DNA of 64,000 bases from Pseudomonas koreensis (GCF_025447595.1 NZ_JAOEJU010000015.1:90257-154256), one strand, 5' to 3'. Positions 8,972-18,716 are shown, counted from the stretch's first letter. Translations and numbers: made by a program. The notes: a model not told the origin generated them from the letters alone.

Positions 8972-9456
8972 ACGCCTGCACTATTTATTTTTTAAATAGC
9001 ACGCAAGAAGTCATTGCGTGCGCGCTGCATTAATGAACATTGCAAACTAATTGTTCGACAATAACTTCAGCACAGCACATACCTACAACTTTTGCTGACC
9101 GAACATAACTTCGCAAACGCACCAAAATCGCTCTTGCAGTTACAACTTCAGCGACTTGCAACGACCGACTTTACTTTGACAAAAACAAGGAACACCGCCT
9201 GTGACCCGCTAAAACATTGAACCGCACCAAATCAGTCCGCCACGCACCATCACGCGCCTTGGCCGACACGAGATCAGCCGCTCTATTTCGCTGAACAGCG
9301 CGATACCGAGTCGGAGTTGTCTCGACTTGAAAAAAGCCCTTCCAAAGAGGCTGCCGGGAAGCTATGCGCGATGAAAAGCTGCACAGTTAACGAAACTTAT
9401 ATAAATGCGACACCGGTATCACCCGAGCAATCTCCGCTACACAATTTGTCATCATT

Positions 9457-9471
9457 TGGCACAGCGGTTGC
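9457..9471 (+). promoter_or_regulatory. Sigma-54 (-24/-12) promoter
   Basis: TGGCAC, five bases, then TTGC: the invariant GG and GC are exactly 12 nt apart, as RpoN promoters require. Transcription would start near 9483 and run into tonB, giving a leader of roughly 230 nt. Activation would need an enhancer-binding protein, none of which is encoded in this window. Confidence 0.7.
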
Positions 9472-9600
9472 TATGTATCAAGAATGAGACAGCGCCACTC
9501 GATGGCGGGCTCTCCTATAAAAGAACAGCCACGGACCGGATCAATGAACCATCGAAGTCGACATTACTGAAGCCATAAGCTGCACAAGCCCTGTTCAATA

Positions 9601-9615
9601 GATAGTTCAACTATC
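9601..9615 (+). promoter_or_regulatory. Perfect dyad upstream of tonB, operator candidate
   Basis: GATAGTT-C-AACTATC is a seven-bp-arm dyad about 100 nt before the tonB start and within the leader predicted from the sigma-54 promoter. It could bind a repressor or form a hairpin in the RNA. Confidence 0.4.
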
Positions 9616-9716
9616 GGCTTCTGCACACCCGTATGAAAGTTGCGACCACTCACTCGAACAACGCTGTGTTGTTCGAACGGCACCTTATTGCCCTTCATCC
9701 ACCCGAGGGAGCTTTA

Positions 9717-10535
9717 ATGAACGATGCGGTAAAGCACAGAACGCCGCCGGGGCCAGTACCGAACGCAGCGCTTGCGTCGGTGGCGGGCCGGCCCGTCTAC
9801 AAGGCCAACACTTCGCAGCCCGGCGGCCTGAACAAACGGCAGATGCTGTTGCTGGTGGCGGTGTCGGCGCTGATACACGGCGGCGCCTGGTGGTTTTTCC
9901 AACAGGCGCGGGCCGAGCCGCTGCCCACGCCACCGGAAATTCCGGAAATGACCGTCGAGCTGACCAGCCCGACACCTCCGGCCCCGCCGACACCGGAGCC
10001 GCCGCCCCCACCGCCGCCACCGCCCGAACCGGAACAACCGGTGGAAGACGAGGACGCGGTCAAGCCGCCGCCCAAACCGGTGGAGAAACCCAAGCCGATC
10101 GAAAAGCCTAAACCGGTCGAGAAACCCAAACCGGTGAAAAAGCTCGAGCCGCCGAAAGCGCCGCCCGCCCCTGCGCAACCGGCCGCGCCTGCCGCTCCGG
10201 CCACCCCGAGCGCGCCACCGGCACCTGCGGCGGCACCGGGCCCGGAGAAAGAGTCGGCGGCGATTTCCGGTCTCGCCAGCCTCGGCAACCCGCCGCCGGA
10301 ATACCCGTCGCTGGCCCTGCGGCGCAACTGGGAAGGCAGCGTGGTGCTGCGGATTCAGGTGCTGGCCAACGGTCGCGCAGGCTCGGTGACAGTGACCAAA
10401 TCCAGCGGCAAGCCGCAACTGGATGACGCGGCGGTTGCGGCGGTGAAGGCCTGGAAGTTTATTCCGGCCAAACGCGGCGACACACCGATCGACGGCTTCG
10501 CCACCCAGACCATCGATTTCAAATTGCCGCAATGA
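9717..10535 (+). CDS. tonB: TonB energy transducer
   Basis: A 272-residue inner-membrane protein that passes proton-motive energy from ExbB-ExbD to outer-membrane receptors. Order: a cytoplasmic N-terminus of about 40 residues, a single TM segment (MLLLVAVSALIHGGAWWF), a long periplasmic Pro-Glu and Pro-Lys spacer, and the C-terminal TonB fold with the YPSLALRR motif and a closing IDFKLPQ strand. The ATG at 9717 is preferred over one at 9633 because GGGAG lies just before it. It heads tonB-exbB-exbD-receptor, with an upstream sigma-54-type promoter, so it is likely dedicated to that receptor rather than the general TonB. Confidence 0.95.
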   Translation: MNDAVKHRTPPGPVPNAALASVAGRPVYKANTSQPGGLNKRQMLLLVAVSALIHGGAWWFFQQARAEPLPTPPEIPEMTVELTSPTPPAPPTPEPPPPPPPPPEPEQPVEDEDAVKPPPKPVEKPKPIEKPKPVEKPKPVKKLEPPKAPPAPAQPAAPAAPATPSAPPAPAAAPGPEKESAAISGLASLGNPPPEYPSLALRRNWEGSVVLRIQVLANGRAGSVTVTKSSGKPQLDDAAVAAVKAWKFIPAKRGDTPIDGFATQTIDFKLPQ

Positions 10536-10584
10536 CGGCGCGACAACCGAACTCACAACCGATTAACGCAAGCGAGGTGTAGCC

Positions 10585-11289
10585 ATGAACGATTCTTTGT
10601 CTTCGATGATTGTCCCCGGCGTGCTCTGGGGGCTGGTGCTGTTTTCCGTGGTCAGCTGGGCGATCCTGCTGGTCAAGTCGGCGCAATACCTGCGCCAGAA
10701 AACCCAGAACAAGCAATTCAGCAAAGCCTTCTGGGGTGCGCCGGACTTGCTGACCGCCGCCGAACACGCCAGCCAGTATCCGGGCTCGCTGGCGCGGATC
10801 GCCAGCAGCGGTTTCGAAGCCTTGCTGGTGGAAGAATCCCCTCGCACCACCCAGCAACTGGCGCACACCATCAACCGTTCCGATCGACTGGAACGCAACC
10901 TGCGCCAGCAGATCCAGAAGGAACGTCGCTCGCTGGAGAACGGCCAGGCGATCCTCGCCAGCATCGGCAGCACCGCGCCGTTCATTGGTTTGTTCGGCAC
11001 CGTGTGGGGAATCATGGAAGCCCTGCAAAGCATCGGCGCCAGCGGTTCGGCCAGCCTGGAAACCGTGGCCGGGCCCATCGGCCATGCGCTGATCGCCACC
11101 GGCGTGGGCATTGCCGTCGCAGTGCCGGCGGTGCTGATTTACAACTTCTTCCTGCGGCGCCTGAAGCTGGCCTCGGCGGACATGGATGACTTCGCCCACG
11201 ACTTCGACGCCCTCGCCTCGCGCAGCGCGTTTTCCATCAGCCGTCAGGCCATCGCCAAATCCACGGCCGCCGTGCGGGAGGCCAGCTGA
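10585..11289 (+). CDS. exbB: ExbB proton-channel subunit
   Basis: A 234-residue MotA/TolQ/ExbB family protein. It has an N-terminal TM helix (residues about 8-30), a cytoplasmic loop, and the conserved two-helix channel part containing LASIGSTAPFIGLFGTVWGI and GPIGHALIATGVGIAVAVPA. With ExbD it forms the proton channel that energises TonB. The stop codon overlaps the exbD start, indicating translational coupling. Confidence 0.96.
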   Translation: MNDSLSSMIVPGVLWGLVLFSVVSWAILLVKSAQYLRQKTQNKQFSKAFWGAPDLLTAAEHASQYPGSLARIASSGFEALLVEESPRTTQQLAHTINRSDRLERNLRQQIQKERRSLENGQAILASIGSTAPFIGLFGTVWGIMEALQSIGASGSASLETVAGPIGHALIATGVGIAVAVPAVLIYNFFLRRLKLASADMDDFAHDFDALASRSAFSISRQAIAKSTAAVREAS

Positions 11290-11690
11290 TGTCCTTTTCC
11301 ACTCAAGACAGCGATGAAGTGCTCAGCGAAATGAACGTCACGCCGCTGGTGGACGTGATGCTCGTGCTGCTGGTGGTGTTCATCGTCACCGCGCCGCTGA
11401 TGACCAACGCGATCAAGGTCAACCTGCCAAAAACCGACGCCGTCGCTCCCGCCGAAAAGAAAGACCCGGTGGTGGTCAGCGTCGACCAGGACGGCAAGTT
11501 CTTCCTGGCCAAGACCGAGCTGGCGCCGGAATCACTGGAGGCCAGCCTCAAGGAGGTCAAGGCCAAGGACGCCGACGTGCGCGTGCAGCTGCAGGCCGAC
11601 TCCGCCGTTAATTACGGCCAGGTTGCCAAAGCCATGGCGTCCATCGAGCGCTCGGGCATCACCAAAATATCGGTGATGACCACCCGCTGA
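11289..11690 (+). CDS. exbD: ExbD proton-channel subunit
   Basis: A 133-residue ExbD/TolR protein. The NVTPLVDVMLVLLVVF stretch near residues 15-31 holds the single TM helix with its essential aspartate. The rest is the periplasmic domain, ending in a conserved MASIERSGITKISVMT. It couples with ExbB and TonB. The start overlaps the exbB stop. A 208-nt gap without an obvious terminator separates it from the receptor gene. Confidence 0.96.
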   Translation: MSFSTQDSDEVLSEMNVTPLVDVMLVLLVVFIVTAPLMTNAIKVNLPKTDAVAPAEKKDPVVVSVDQDGKFFLAKTELAPESLEASLKEVKAKDADVRVQLQADSAVNYGQVAKAMASIERSGITKISVMTTR

Positions 11691-11898
11691 CGGCGGTGCC
11701 GGGCACGCAGTGAGGGACGCGCCCGACACCGTTCGTTGAATCCCGTCGCAATCGGCCGACCGAAAAAACGCAGCGCGTCTTCGGAGGGGATCGGCTTGCT
11801 TGAAGAAAGTGGTTTTCGCGGCGCGGCACCACCGTGCTCCGTGCAAAGAGGGCTCACAAGGCCATTTCGATAAACGTCTAACAAAGTCGGAAACAACC

Positions 11899-14604
11899 AT
11901 GCTGATGAACACTCCACGCTTCACGCTCAAACCCTTGGTGGCGACGATTTCCCGCCACCGTTTCGTTCCGTTGTACCTGGTGGCCATGGGGATGGGCGCC
12001 GGGGTTCAGGCCGCCGAGGACGACAACAACGTCCCGGCCGCTGCTGCGGTGGTCGCGCCGACCACGCAACTGCAACGGGTCGAAGTGACCGGTTCGGCGA
12101 TCCGTCGGGTCGACGCGGAAACGGCGGTGCCGATCACCGTGCTCAAGGCCGACGAGCTGCGCAAACAAGGCGTGACCACCACCGCCGAACTGGTGCAGCG
12201 CATCACCGGCAGCCAGTCGATCAACAACAGCGCAGGCTCGGTCGGCGCGGCCACCGGCGGCGCCTCGTTCGCCGACATGCGCGGCATCGGCGCGAACAAG
12301 ACGCTGGTGCTGCTCAATGGTCGCCGACTGGCGAACAACGCCCTGTCGGGCACCAACTCGGCCGGCGGCGCGGTGGATCTGAACATGATCCCGTTTGCCG
12401 CAATCGAGCGCGTGGAAGTGCTGCGCGACGGCGCCTCGGCCCTGTACGGCACCGACGCCATCGGCGGCGTGATCAACTTCATCACCAAGAAATCCATGAC
12501 CGACGGCCAGCTCACCCTCGGTGGCGAAACCCCGACGCACAGCGGCGGCGGTGCGACCAAGGACATGAGCGCCAGTTGGGGTTACGGCGACCTGGAGCAG
12601 GACCGTTTCAACGTGCTCGGTGTGTTCAACTACAACAAGCAGCAGAACCTCGACGCCAACGACCGCTCCTTCGCCCGCGACTACGTGCCCGGCCGTGGCC
12701 TGGACCAGACCTCCGGCACCGCGTTCCCCGGCAACTACAGCCAGAACGGCAACGCCACAAACCCGCTGGCCAACAGCAATTGCAACGGCCCCAACCTGGT
12801 GGCCCGCGACGGCCTCTGCCGCTTCAGCACTCGCGAATACATCGACCTGGTGCCGCAAACCGAGAAGACTTCGTTCTTCGGCAAGACCACCGGCAAACTG
12901 GCCGACGACCACAACGTCAATCTTGAATACTTCTGGTCGCGCAACAACAACGCCACCGCCGTGGGACCTGCACCATTGACCGGCCTGAGCCTGGATTCGT
13001 CCTCGCCCTACTACCCCGGCAACGGCATCACCCCGGCGCCCACCGGCTTCGCCCTCGACCCGACGCAACCGGTGGACGTGAACTGGCGCGAAACCGCCGC
13101 CGGCCCGCGCGAATCGAAAGACCAGAACACCAGCCAGCGCTTTTTGCTGAGCTTCGACGGTCTGGTGGGCGGCTGGGACTACAACGTCGGCGCCTCGTAC
13201 AACCAGAACAAGATCGTCTCCAGCGTCACCAGCGGCTACGTCAGCGATCAGGCGATGATCGACGGTCTGGCCAGCGGCTTGCTCAACCCGTTCGGGCCGC
13301 AGACCAGCGCCGGTCAGCAATACATCGATCAGGCCGCTTACCACGGCGCCTACTCCACGGCGGTCGGTCGGGTCGCCGGTTTCGACGGGCGGATCAGCCG
13401 CGAGATCGGTGACTGGTTCGGTGCCGGCCCATCGGGTCTGGCGCTGGGCGGCGAGTACCGCAAAGAGAAATTCCACCAGGATTTCGAAGCCTTCGCCGGC
13501 GACATCCAGAGCCTGGGCATCGACCCGGCCGGCAGTGTCGAGGGCGACCGCAGCGTGAAAGCCGCCTACGCGGAAATCAACGTGCCGGTGCTCGACAGCC
13601 TGGAACTGTCCGCCGCCGTGCGTCACGACAAATACAGCGACTTCGGCAGCACCACCAACCCGAAATATTCGTTCCGTTATCAGCCGCTCAAGGAGCTGGT
13701 GGTGCGCGGCGCCTACAGCGAAGGCTTCCGCGCGCCGTCGCTGTATGAGTTGTATTCGCCGCGCAGCATCACCTACACCCAGGGCTACTACAACGATCCG
13801 GTGCTGTGTACCGGCGGCGTGGTGCAACCGGGCGGCAACGGCGGGCGCGATTGCGGTCAGCAGTTCCTCAACCAGATCGGCGGCAACGAAGACCTGGCCC
13901 CGGAGAAAGCCCGCAACGTGACGCTGGGCTTCGTCTATCAGCCGGTCAGCAATCTGTCCGTGGGCCTGGATTTCTGGTGGATTCACATCTCCAACCAGAT
14001 CCAGCCGTTCCCGGAATCCACCGTGTTCGATCAGGCCGGCAGCTACCCTGACCGCTTCGTGCGCAACGCCGACGGCACGCTCAATTACATCGTCACCGGC
14101 AACGCCAACCTCGGCATCGTCGAAACCAATGGCGTCGATGTGTCGCTGGACTATCGCTTCCCGAACACGCCGTACGGTCAGTTCGGTCTGGGTCTGCAAG
14201 GCACCTATGTCGACGAGTACGACTTCCAGAGCACCATCAAGGGACCGTTCACCGACAAGGTCGGCGACTTCAAGGGTGACGGGGTGATTGCCCGCTGGAA
14301 ACACAACCTGACCGGTTCCTGGACCTTCGGCGCAGCCCGCGCGGCGCTGACCAACCGCTTCACCACCGGCTACAACGACTACGACCGCGAGACCAACGCG
14401 CGGGTCGCGTCGTATTCGGTGTGGGACCTGTCGGCCGGCTACACCTTCGACAAAGTGCTGGACGTGGATGCCGGGGTGAAGAACCTGTTCGACCGCGATC
14501 CGCCGTTCTCCAACCAGGCCTACAACTTCCAGAGCGGTTATGACCCGCGCTACACCGACCCGTTGGGCCGCACGCTGTTTGCGCGCATGACGTACCACTT
14601 CTAA
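11899..14604 (+). CDS. TonB-dependent outer-membrane receptor
   Basis: A 901-residue receptor. A signal peptide of roughly 40 residues ends near GAGVQA. The plug domain follows (ITVLKADELRKQG, then RGIGANKTLVLLNGRRL and IERVEVLRDGASALYGTDAIGGVINF). A 22-strand barrel closes with the terminal aromatic motif ARMTYHF. The start at 11899 gives a normal signal peptide; a frame opening at 11800 would add residues lacking signal character. Its place between exbD and yejA points to a peptide or peptide-linked ligand. I saw no Fur-type box near it, so iron regulation is not supported. Confidence 0.93.
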   Translation: MLMNTPRFTLKPLVATISRHRFVPLYLVAMGMGAGVQAAEDDNNVPAAAAVVAPTTQLQRVEVTGSAIRRVDAETAVPITVLKADELRKQGVTTTAELVQRITGSQSINNSAGSVGAATGGASFADMRGIGANKTLVLLNGRRLANNALSGTNSAGGAVDLNMIPFAAIERVEVLRDGASALYGTDAIGGVINFITKKSMTDGQLTLGGETPTHSGGGATKDMSASWGYGDLEQDRFNVLGVFNYNKQQNLDANDRSFARDYVPGRGLDQTSGTAFPGNYSQNGNATNPLANSNCNGPNLVARDGLCRFSTREYIDLVPQTEKTSFFGKTTGKLADDHNVNLEYFWSRNNNATAVGPAPLTGLSLDSSSPYYPGNGITPAPTGFALDPTQPVDVNWRETAAGPRESKDQNTSQRFLLSFDGLVGGWDYNVGASYNQNKIVSSVTSGYVSDQAMIDGLASGLLNPFGPQTSAGQQYIDQAAYHGAYSTAVGRVAGFDGRISREIGDWFGAGPSGLALGGEYRKEKFHQDFEAFAGDIQSLGIDPAGSVEGDRSVKAAYAEINVPVLDSLELSAAVRHDKYSDFGSTTNPKYSFRYQPLKELVVRGAYSEGFRAPSLYELYSPRSITYTQGYYNDPVLCTGGVVQPGGNGGRDCGQQFLNQIGGNEDLAPEKARNVTLGFVYQPVSNLSVGLDFWWIHISNQIQPFPESTVFDQAGSYPDRFVRNADGTLNYIVTGNANLGIVETNGVDVSLDYRFPNTPYGQFGLGLQGTYVDEYDFQSTIKGPFTDKVGDFKGDGVIARWKHNLTGSWTFGAARAALTNRFTTGYNDYDRETNARVASYSVWDLSAGYTFDKVLDVDAGVKNLFDRDPPFSNQAYNFQSGYDPRYTDPLGRTLFARMTYHF

Positions 14605-14626
14605 CCCGAAATAAAACCCCTCCCCT

Positions 14627-14717
14627 CTGTGGGAGGGAGCTTGCTCGCGATAGCGGTGGAGCAGCGAGAGAGATGTCGGCTGACAAGACGCCTTCGCGAG
14701 CAAGCTCGCTCCCACAG
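14627..14717. repeat. REP inverted pair
   Basis: A left arm CTGTGGGAGGGAGCTTGCTC (one base off the consensus) and a right arm of the standard type, facing each other between the receptor gene and yejA. If it attenuates transcription it would separate tonB-receptor expression from the ABC genes. Confidence 0.88.
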
Positions 14718-14756
14718 GGGGCTCGGGTTCTTTCAAAGATTTTCAGGGGTGATCTC

Positions 14757-16628
14757 ATGAGCTTTTTGCGCAACATGGCCGGCCTGCTGCTCGGCAGCGC
14801 GCTGCTGTGCAACGGGGCATCTGCGCTGGCCGGCGGCAGCTACGCGATGACGGTGTACGGCGAGGCGCCGAAATACCCCGCCGGTTTCCAGCACTTCGAC
14901 TTCGTCAATCCCGACGCCCCGAAGGGCGGCTCGCTCAGCCGCGCTTCGATGGAGATCGGTCAGTACAACTACATCACCCCGTATGCTGATCAGGGCATTT
15001 CCGTGGTGCAGGTCAACGACTGGGTGTATTCACCGCTGGCGTTCCGCTCGCTGGACGAGCCCTACACCGTCTACGGTCTGGTGGCGCAATCCATGGAGCG
15101 CGATCCCGGCGGTCTGTGGGTGCGTTTCAAACTGAATCCCGAGGCGCGCTTCGCCGACGGCACACCGATCACTGCCGAGGACGTGCGCTACACCTTCGAA
15201 CTGTTGATGACCAAGGGCAGCCTGAGTTATCGCCAGCAATACGCCGATGTACAGGACGTGCTGATCGAAGGCCCGCGACAGATTCGCTTCACCTTCAAGA
15301 ACAACCTCAACCGCACCCTGGCGCTGGATCTGGCGTCGCTGCGACCGGTGCCCGAGCACTGGTGGAAAACCCGCGACTTCGCCAACGGCGGCGGCTTCGA
15401 ACCTCCGCTGGGCAGTGGCCCGTACCGGGTGAGCAAGGTCGACGCCGGGCGCAGCATCGGTTTCCAGCGCGATCCGCACTGGTGGGGCAAGGACCTGCCG
15501 GTCAGTCGCGGGCTGTACAACTTCGACAGCCTGACCGTGAACTTCTACGGCGACACCGACGTCGCCCGACAACTGCTGCAAGCTGGCGCGTTCGACTACA
15601 ACCGCGAGTTTTCCTCGTCCGGCTACGTGGTCGGCTACGACAGCCCGGCCCTGCGCGACGGTCGCCTGCAACAAGCGATTCTCGCCCCGGACAAACCGAC
15701 CAGCGCCCAGGGTTTTGTGTTCAACCTGCAGAACCCGTTGTTCAAGGATCGCCGCGTGCGTCAGGCGCTGAGCCTGCTGTGGGATTTCGAGTGGACCAAC
15801 AAGCAGATGATGCGCGGCTTCTACGTGCGCCAGAACAGCTACTGGCCTAAGAGTGAAATGGCCGCCACCGCGCTGCCCGACGCCGGGGAGCTGGCGATCC
15901 TCGAACCGCTGCGCGGACAGATTCCGGACGAAGTTTTCAGTCGGGTCTATCAAGCGCCGAAAACCGATGGCAGCGGCTACATCCGCGACAAGCAGTTGCA
16001 AGCCCTGAAGCTGTTGGCCGAAGCCGGGTGGACGCCGAAAAACAACCGGCTGGTGAACGCCGCCGGCGAGCCATTCGAATTTACCTTCCTCGACGGCCAG
16101 GGTGGCTTCGACCGCATGCTGCTGCCGTACAAGCGCACCCTGGCGCAGATCGGCATCACCCTGAATCTGCGGCGCATCGATTCGGCGCAGTACATCAACC
16201 GGCTCAACGCCCGGGACTACGACATGATCGTCACCAGCTTCCCCCGCAGCGGAGATCCGATCGTCTCGCCGGGCCGCGAGCTATACAGCCTGTATGCCTC
16301 ACAAAGCGCGACCCAGGTCGGCAGCTCCAATTCGATGGTGCTGGCCGACCCGGCCGTGGACCGGCTGATCGACGGCCTGGTCCAGGCCAATACCCGCGAC
16401 GCCATGGTGCGTTACGCCCGCGCCCTCGATCGGGTGCTGCAATGGGGTGACTACATGATTCCCAACTACTACTCCAAAGGCACGCCGACGGTGTATCAGA
16501 ACCGTTTCGGCAGGCCGCCGGTGCAGCCGATCTACAGCGAAGGCCTCGACACCTGGTGGGAGGTCTCGACCAAGCCGCTGACCAATCAGCAAATGAGTGC
16601 CCTGCACCAACTCGCGGGGGGCCAGTGA
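14757..16628 (+). CDS. yejA: Peptide ABC transporter substrate-binding protein
   Basis: A 623-residue periplasmic solute-binding protein of the DppA/OppA superfamily (SBP_bac_5), closest to the YejA branch, whose E. coli member imports microcin C and other peptides. The signal peptide ends near ASALAGGS. Family segments include FDFVNPDAPKGGSL near the mature start, DGTPITAEDVRYTFELL, and GSGPYRVSKVDAGRSI. The ATG at 14757 was chosen because the upstream part of the open frame reads through the REP. It is separated by one base from yejB. Confidence 0.94.
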   Translation: MSFLRNMAGLLLGSALLCNGASALAGGSYAMTVYGEAPKYPAGFQHFDFVNPDAPKGGSLSRASMEIGQYNYITPYADQGISVVQVNDWVYSPLAFRSLDEPYTVYGLVAQSMERDPGGLWVRFKLNPEARFADGTPITAEDVRYTFELLMTKGSLSYRQQYADVQDVLIEGPRQIRFTFKNNLNRTLALDLASLRPVPEHWWKTRDFANGGGFEPPLGSGPYRVSKVDAGRSIGFQRDPHWWGKDLPVSRGLYNFDSLTVNFYGDTDVARQLLQAGAFDYNREFSSSGYVVGYDSPALRDGRLQQAILAPDKPTSAQGFVFNLQNPLFKDRRVRQALSLLWDFEWTNKQMMRGFYVRQNSYWPKSEMAATALPDAGELAILEPLRGQIPDEVFSRVYQAPKTDGSGYIRDKQLQALKLLAEAGWTPKNNRLVNAAGEPFEFTFLDGQGGFDRMLLPYKRTLAQIGITLNLRRIDSAQYINRLNARDYDMIVTSFPRSGDPIVSPGRELYSLYASQSATQVGSSNSMVLADPAVDRLIDGLVQANTRDAMVRYARALDRVLQWGDYMIPNYYSKGTPTVYQNRFGRPPVQPIYSEGLDTWWEVSTKPLTNQQMSALHQLAGGQ

Positions 16629-16629
16629 C

Positions 16630-17694
16630 ATGTGGCGTTATCTGAGTCGACGTCTGTTGCTGATCATCCCGACGCTGCTGTGCATTCTGGTGGTCAACTT
16701 CGTCATCGTGCAGGCCGCGCCCGGCGGCCCAGTGGAACAGGCCATCGCCCGCCTGCAAGGCTTCGGCGGGCACAGCATGGGCGGCGCCAGCGAGGTCACC
16801 GCGATCGGCGGTGCCGGGCGCAGCAGCCGTGGCCTGGACCCGGCGCTGATCGAAGATATCAAGCACCACTACGGTTTCGACAAGCCGATGCACGAACGCC
16901 TGTGGCTGATGCTCAAGAACTACGCGCAACTGGATCTGGGCAGCAGTTTCTTTCGCGGTGCCAAGGTCACCGACCTGATCGTGCAGAAGCTGCCAGTGTC
17001 GCTGTCCCTCGGTCTCTGGGCCACGCTGATCACCTACCTGATCTCGATCCCGCTGGGCATTCGCAAGGCAATCAAAAACGGCAGCGCATTCGATGTCTGG
17101 AGCAGCACGGCGATCATCGTCGGTTATGCGATGCCGGCGTTTCTGTTCGCGATCCTGTTGATCGTGGTGTTCGCCGGGGGCAGCTACGTCAACTGGTTTC
17201 CGGTGCAAGGTCTTGTCTCCGACAACTTCGACAGCCTGAGCCTGTGGGGCAAGGTCGGCGACTACCTCTGGCACCTGGTGTTGCCGGTGACAGCGCTGGT
17301 GATCGGCGGTTTTGCGACGTTGACGATCCTGACCAAGAACAGCTTCCTCAACGAGATCAGCCGCCAGTACGTGATCACCGCGCGCGCCAAGGGGCTGACC
17401 GAAAGACGTGTGCTCTACGGCCATGTGTTTCGCAACGCGATGCTGCTGGTGGTGGCCGGTGTGCCGTCGGCGTTGATCGAGGTGTTTTTCGCCGGCTCGC
17501 TGCTGATCGAAACCATCTTCAACCTCGATGGCCTCGGGCGCATGAGCTACGAAGCGGCGGTGTCGCGGGACTACCCGGTGGTGTTTGGCACGCTGTTTCT
17601 GTTCACCCTGTTCGGCCTGTTGATCAAGCTGATCGGCGACCTCTGCTACACCCTGCTCGACCCGCGCATCGACTTCTCGGCGAGGACTGCCTGA
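16630..17694 (+). CDS. yejB: Peptide ABC transporter permease YejB
   Basis: A 354-residue inner-membrane permease of the DppB type. It has an N-terminal TM helix (LLLIIPTLLCILVVNFVIV), a periplasmic loop with an insertion typical of YejB, and five further helices. The cytoplasmic EAA-like loop is ISRQYVITARAKGLTERRVLYGH. It pairs with YejE to form the channel. It begins one base after yejA and overlaps the yejE start, so the genes are translationally coupled. Confidence 0.95.
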   Translation: MWRYLSRRLLLIIPTLLCILVVNFVIVQAAPGGPVEQAIARLQGFGGHSMGGASEVTAIGGAGRSSRGLDPALIEDIKHHYGFDKPMHERLWLMLKNYAQLDLGSSFFRGAKVTDLIVQKLPVSLSLGLWATLITYLISIPLGIRKAIKNGSAFDVWSSTAIIVGYAMPAFLFAILLIVVFAGGSYVNWFPVQGLVSDNFDSLSLWGKVGDYLWHLVLPVTALVIGGFATLTILTKNSFLNEISRQYVITARAKGLTERRVLYGHVFRNAMLLVVAGVPSALIEVFFAGSLLIETIFNLDGLGRMSYEAAVSRDYPVVFGTLFLFTLFGLLIKLIGDLCYTLLDPRIDFSARTA

Positions 17695-18716
17695 TGTTCA
17701 CACTCTCCCCTCTGGGCCGGCGGCGTATCGCGCAATTCAAGGCCAACCGTCGCGGGCGCTGGTCGCTGTGGCTGTTCATCGGGTTGTGCCTGATCTGCCT
17801 CGGCGGCGAACTGATCGCCAACGACAAGCCGCTGGTGATCCGCTACCACGACGCCTTCTACTTTCCGATCCTCAGCGATTATCAGGAAACCGATTTCGGC
17901 GGCGAACTGCCGTTCCAGCCGGATTACGCCAGCAGTTACGTACACAAACTGATCGAGGATCAGGGCGGCTGGATGCTGTTTCCGCCGATCCCGTTCAGCT
18001 ACGACACGGTCAATTACGACCTCACGGAACCGGCGCCAAGCCCGCCGTCCTCCAGCAACTGGCTGGGCACCGATGATCAGGCGCGGGACGTGTTGGCGCG
18101 GGTGATTTTTGGCACGCGGATTTCGATTCTGTTCGCGCTGATCCTCACTGCCGTCAGTGCGCTGGTCGGCATCGTCGCCGGAGCGTTGCAGGGTTATTAC
18201 GGCGGCTGGGTCGACTTGCTCGGGCAACGGGTGCTGGAGATCTGGTCGGGGCTGCCGGTGCTGTACCTGCTGATCATTTTGTCGGGGTTCGTCTCGCCGA
18301 GTTTCTGGTGGCTGCTGGGGATCATGGCGCTGTTTTCCTGGCTGGCACTGGTGGACGTGGTGCGCGCCGAGTTCCTGCGCGGGCGCAGCCTGGAATACGT
18401 CAAGGCCGCGCGGGCCCTGGGCCTGACGGACAGCGAGCTGATGCGCCGGCACATTCTGCCCAACGCCATGACCTCCACCCTGACCTACCTGCCGTTCATT
18501 CTGACCGGCGCCATCGCCACCCTCACCGCGCTGGATTTTCTCGGCTTCGGCATGCCCGCCGGCACCGCGTCGCTGGGTGAACTGATCGGCCAGGCCAAGC
18601 GCAATCTGCAAGCGCCGTGGCTGGGGCTGACGGCGTTTTTTGCCTTGGCGCTGATTCTGTCCCTGCTGGTGTTTATCGGCGAAGCTTGCCGTGACGCGTT
18701 CGATCCGCGATCCTGA
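17694..18716 (+). CDS. yejE: Peptide ABC transporter permease YejE
   Basis: A 340-residue DppC-type permease. It has an N-terminal TM near residues 22-42, then a long YejE-specific periplasmic segment with FPPIPFSYDT and the conserved NWLGTDDQARDVLARVIFGTR. The transport domain follows with the EAA loop LEYVKAARALGLTDSELMRRH. The start codon overlaps the yejB stop (TGATG). It is the second half of the membrane channel. Confidence 0.95.
   Translation: MFTLSPLGRRRIAQFKANRRGRWSLWLFIGLCLICLGGELIANDKPLVIRYHDAFYFPILSDYQETDFGGELPFQPDYASSYVHKLIEDQGGWMLFPPIPFSYDTVNYDLTEPAPSPPSSSNWLGTDDQARDVLARVIFGTRISILFALILTAVSALVGIVAGALQGYYGGWVDLLGQRVLEIWSGLPVLYLLIILSGFVSPSFWWLLGIMALFSWLALVDVVRAEFLRGRSLEYVKAARALGLTDSELMRRHILPNAMTSTLTYLPFILTGAIATLTALDFLGFGMPAGTASLGELIGQAKRNLQAPWLGLTAFFALALILSLLVFIGEACRDAFDPRS

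Larger units (their letters stand above)
8639..9716. other. Long intergenic region upstream of tonB
   Basis: About 1.1 kb without a convincing long gene and clearly AT-richer than its surroundings. It holds two adjacent hairpin-forming dyads at 8792-8846, a short ORF with a good ribosome site at 8873, a five-bp-arm dyad at 9050-9062, a sigma-54-type promoter at 9457 and a perfect dyad at 9601. Longer open frames in it lack ribosome sites and coding character. I read it as a regulatory region for the tonB locus, possibly including a small RNA. Confidence 0.6.

Noticed and set aside
8618..9033. Two overlapping + strand frames of 65 and 89 codons before tonB
   Set aside because: No ribosome sites, poor codon use, and cysteine/serine-rich composition typical of non-coding frames. 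The shorter GTG frame at 8873 has a better start signal and was kept at low confidence.
9040..9070. ATTGT-TCG-ACAAT dyad considered as a Fur box
   Set aside because: It does not match GATAATGATAATCATTATC wording and has only five-bp arms. Iron control of the tonB locus is not supported.
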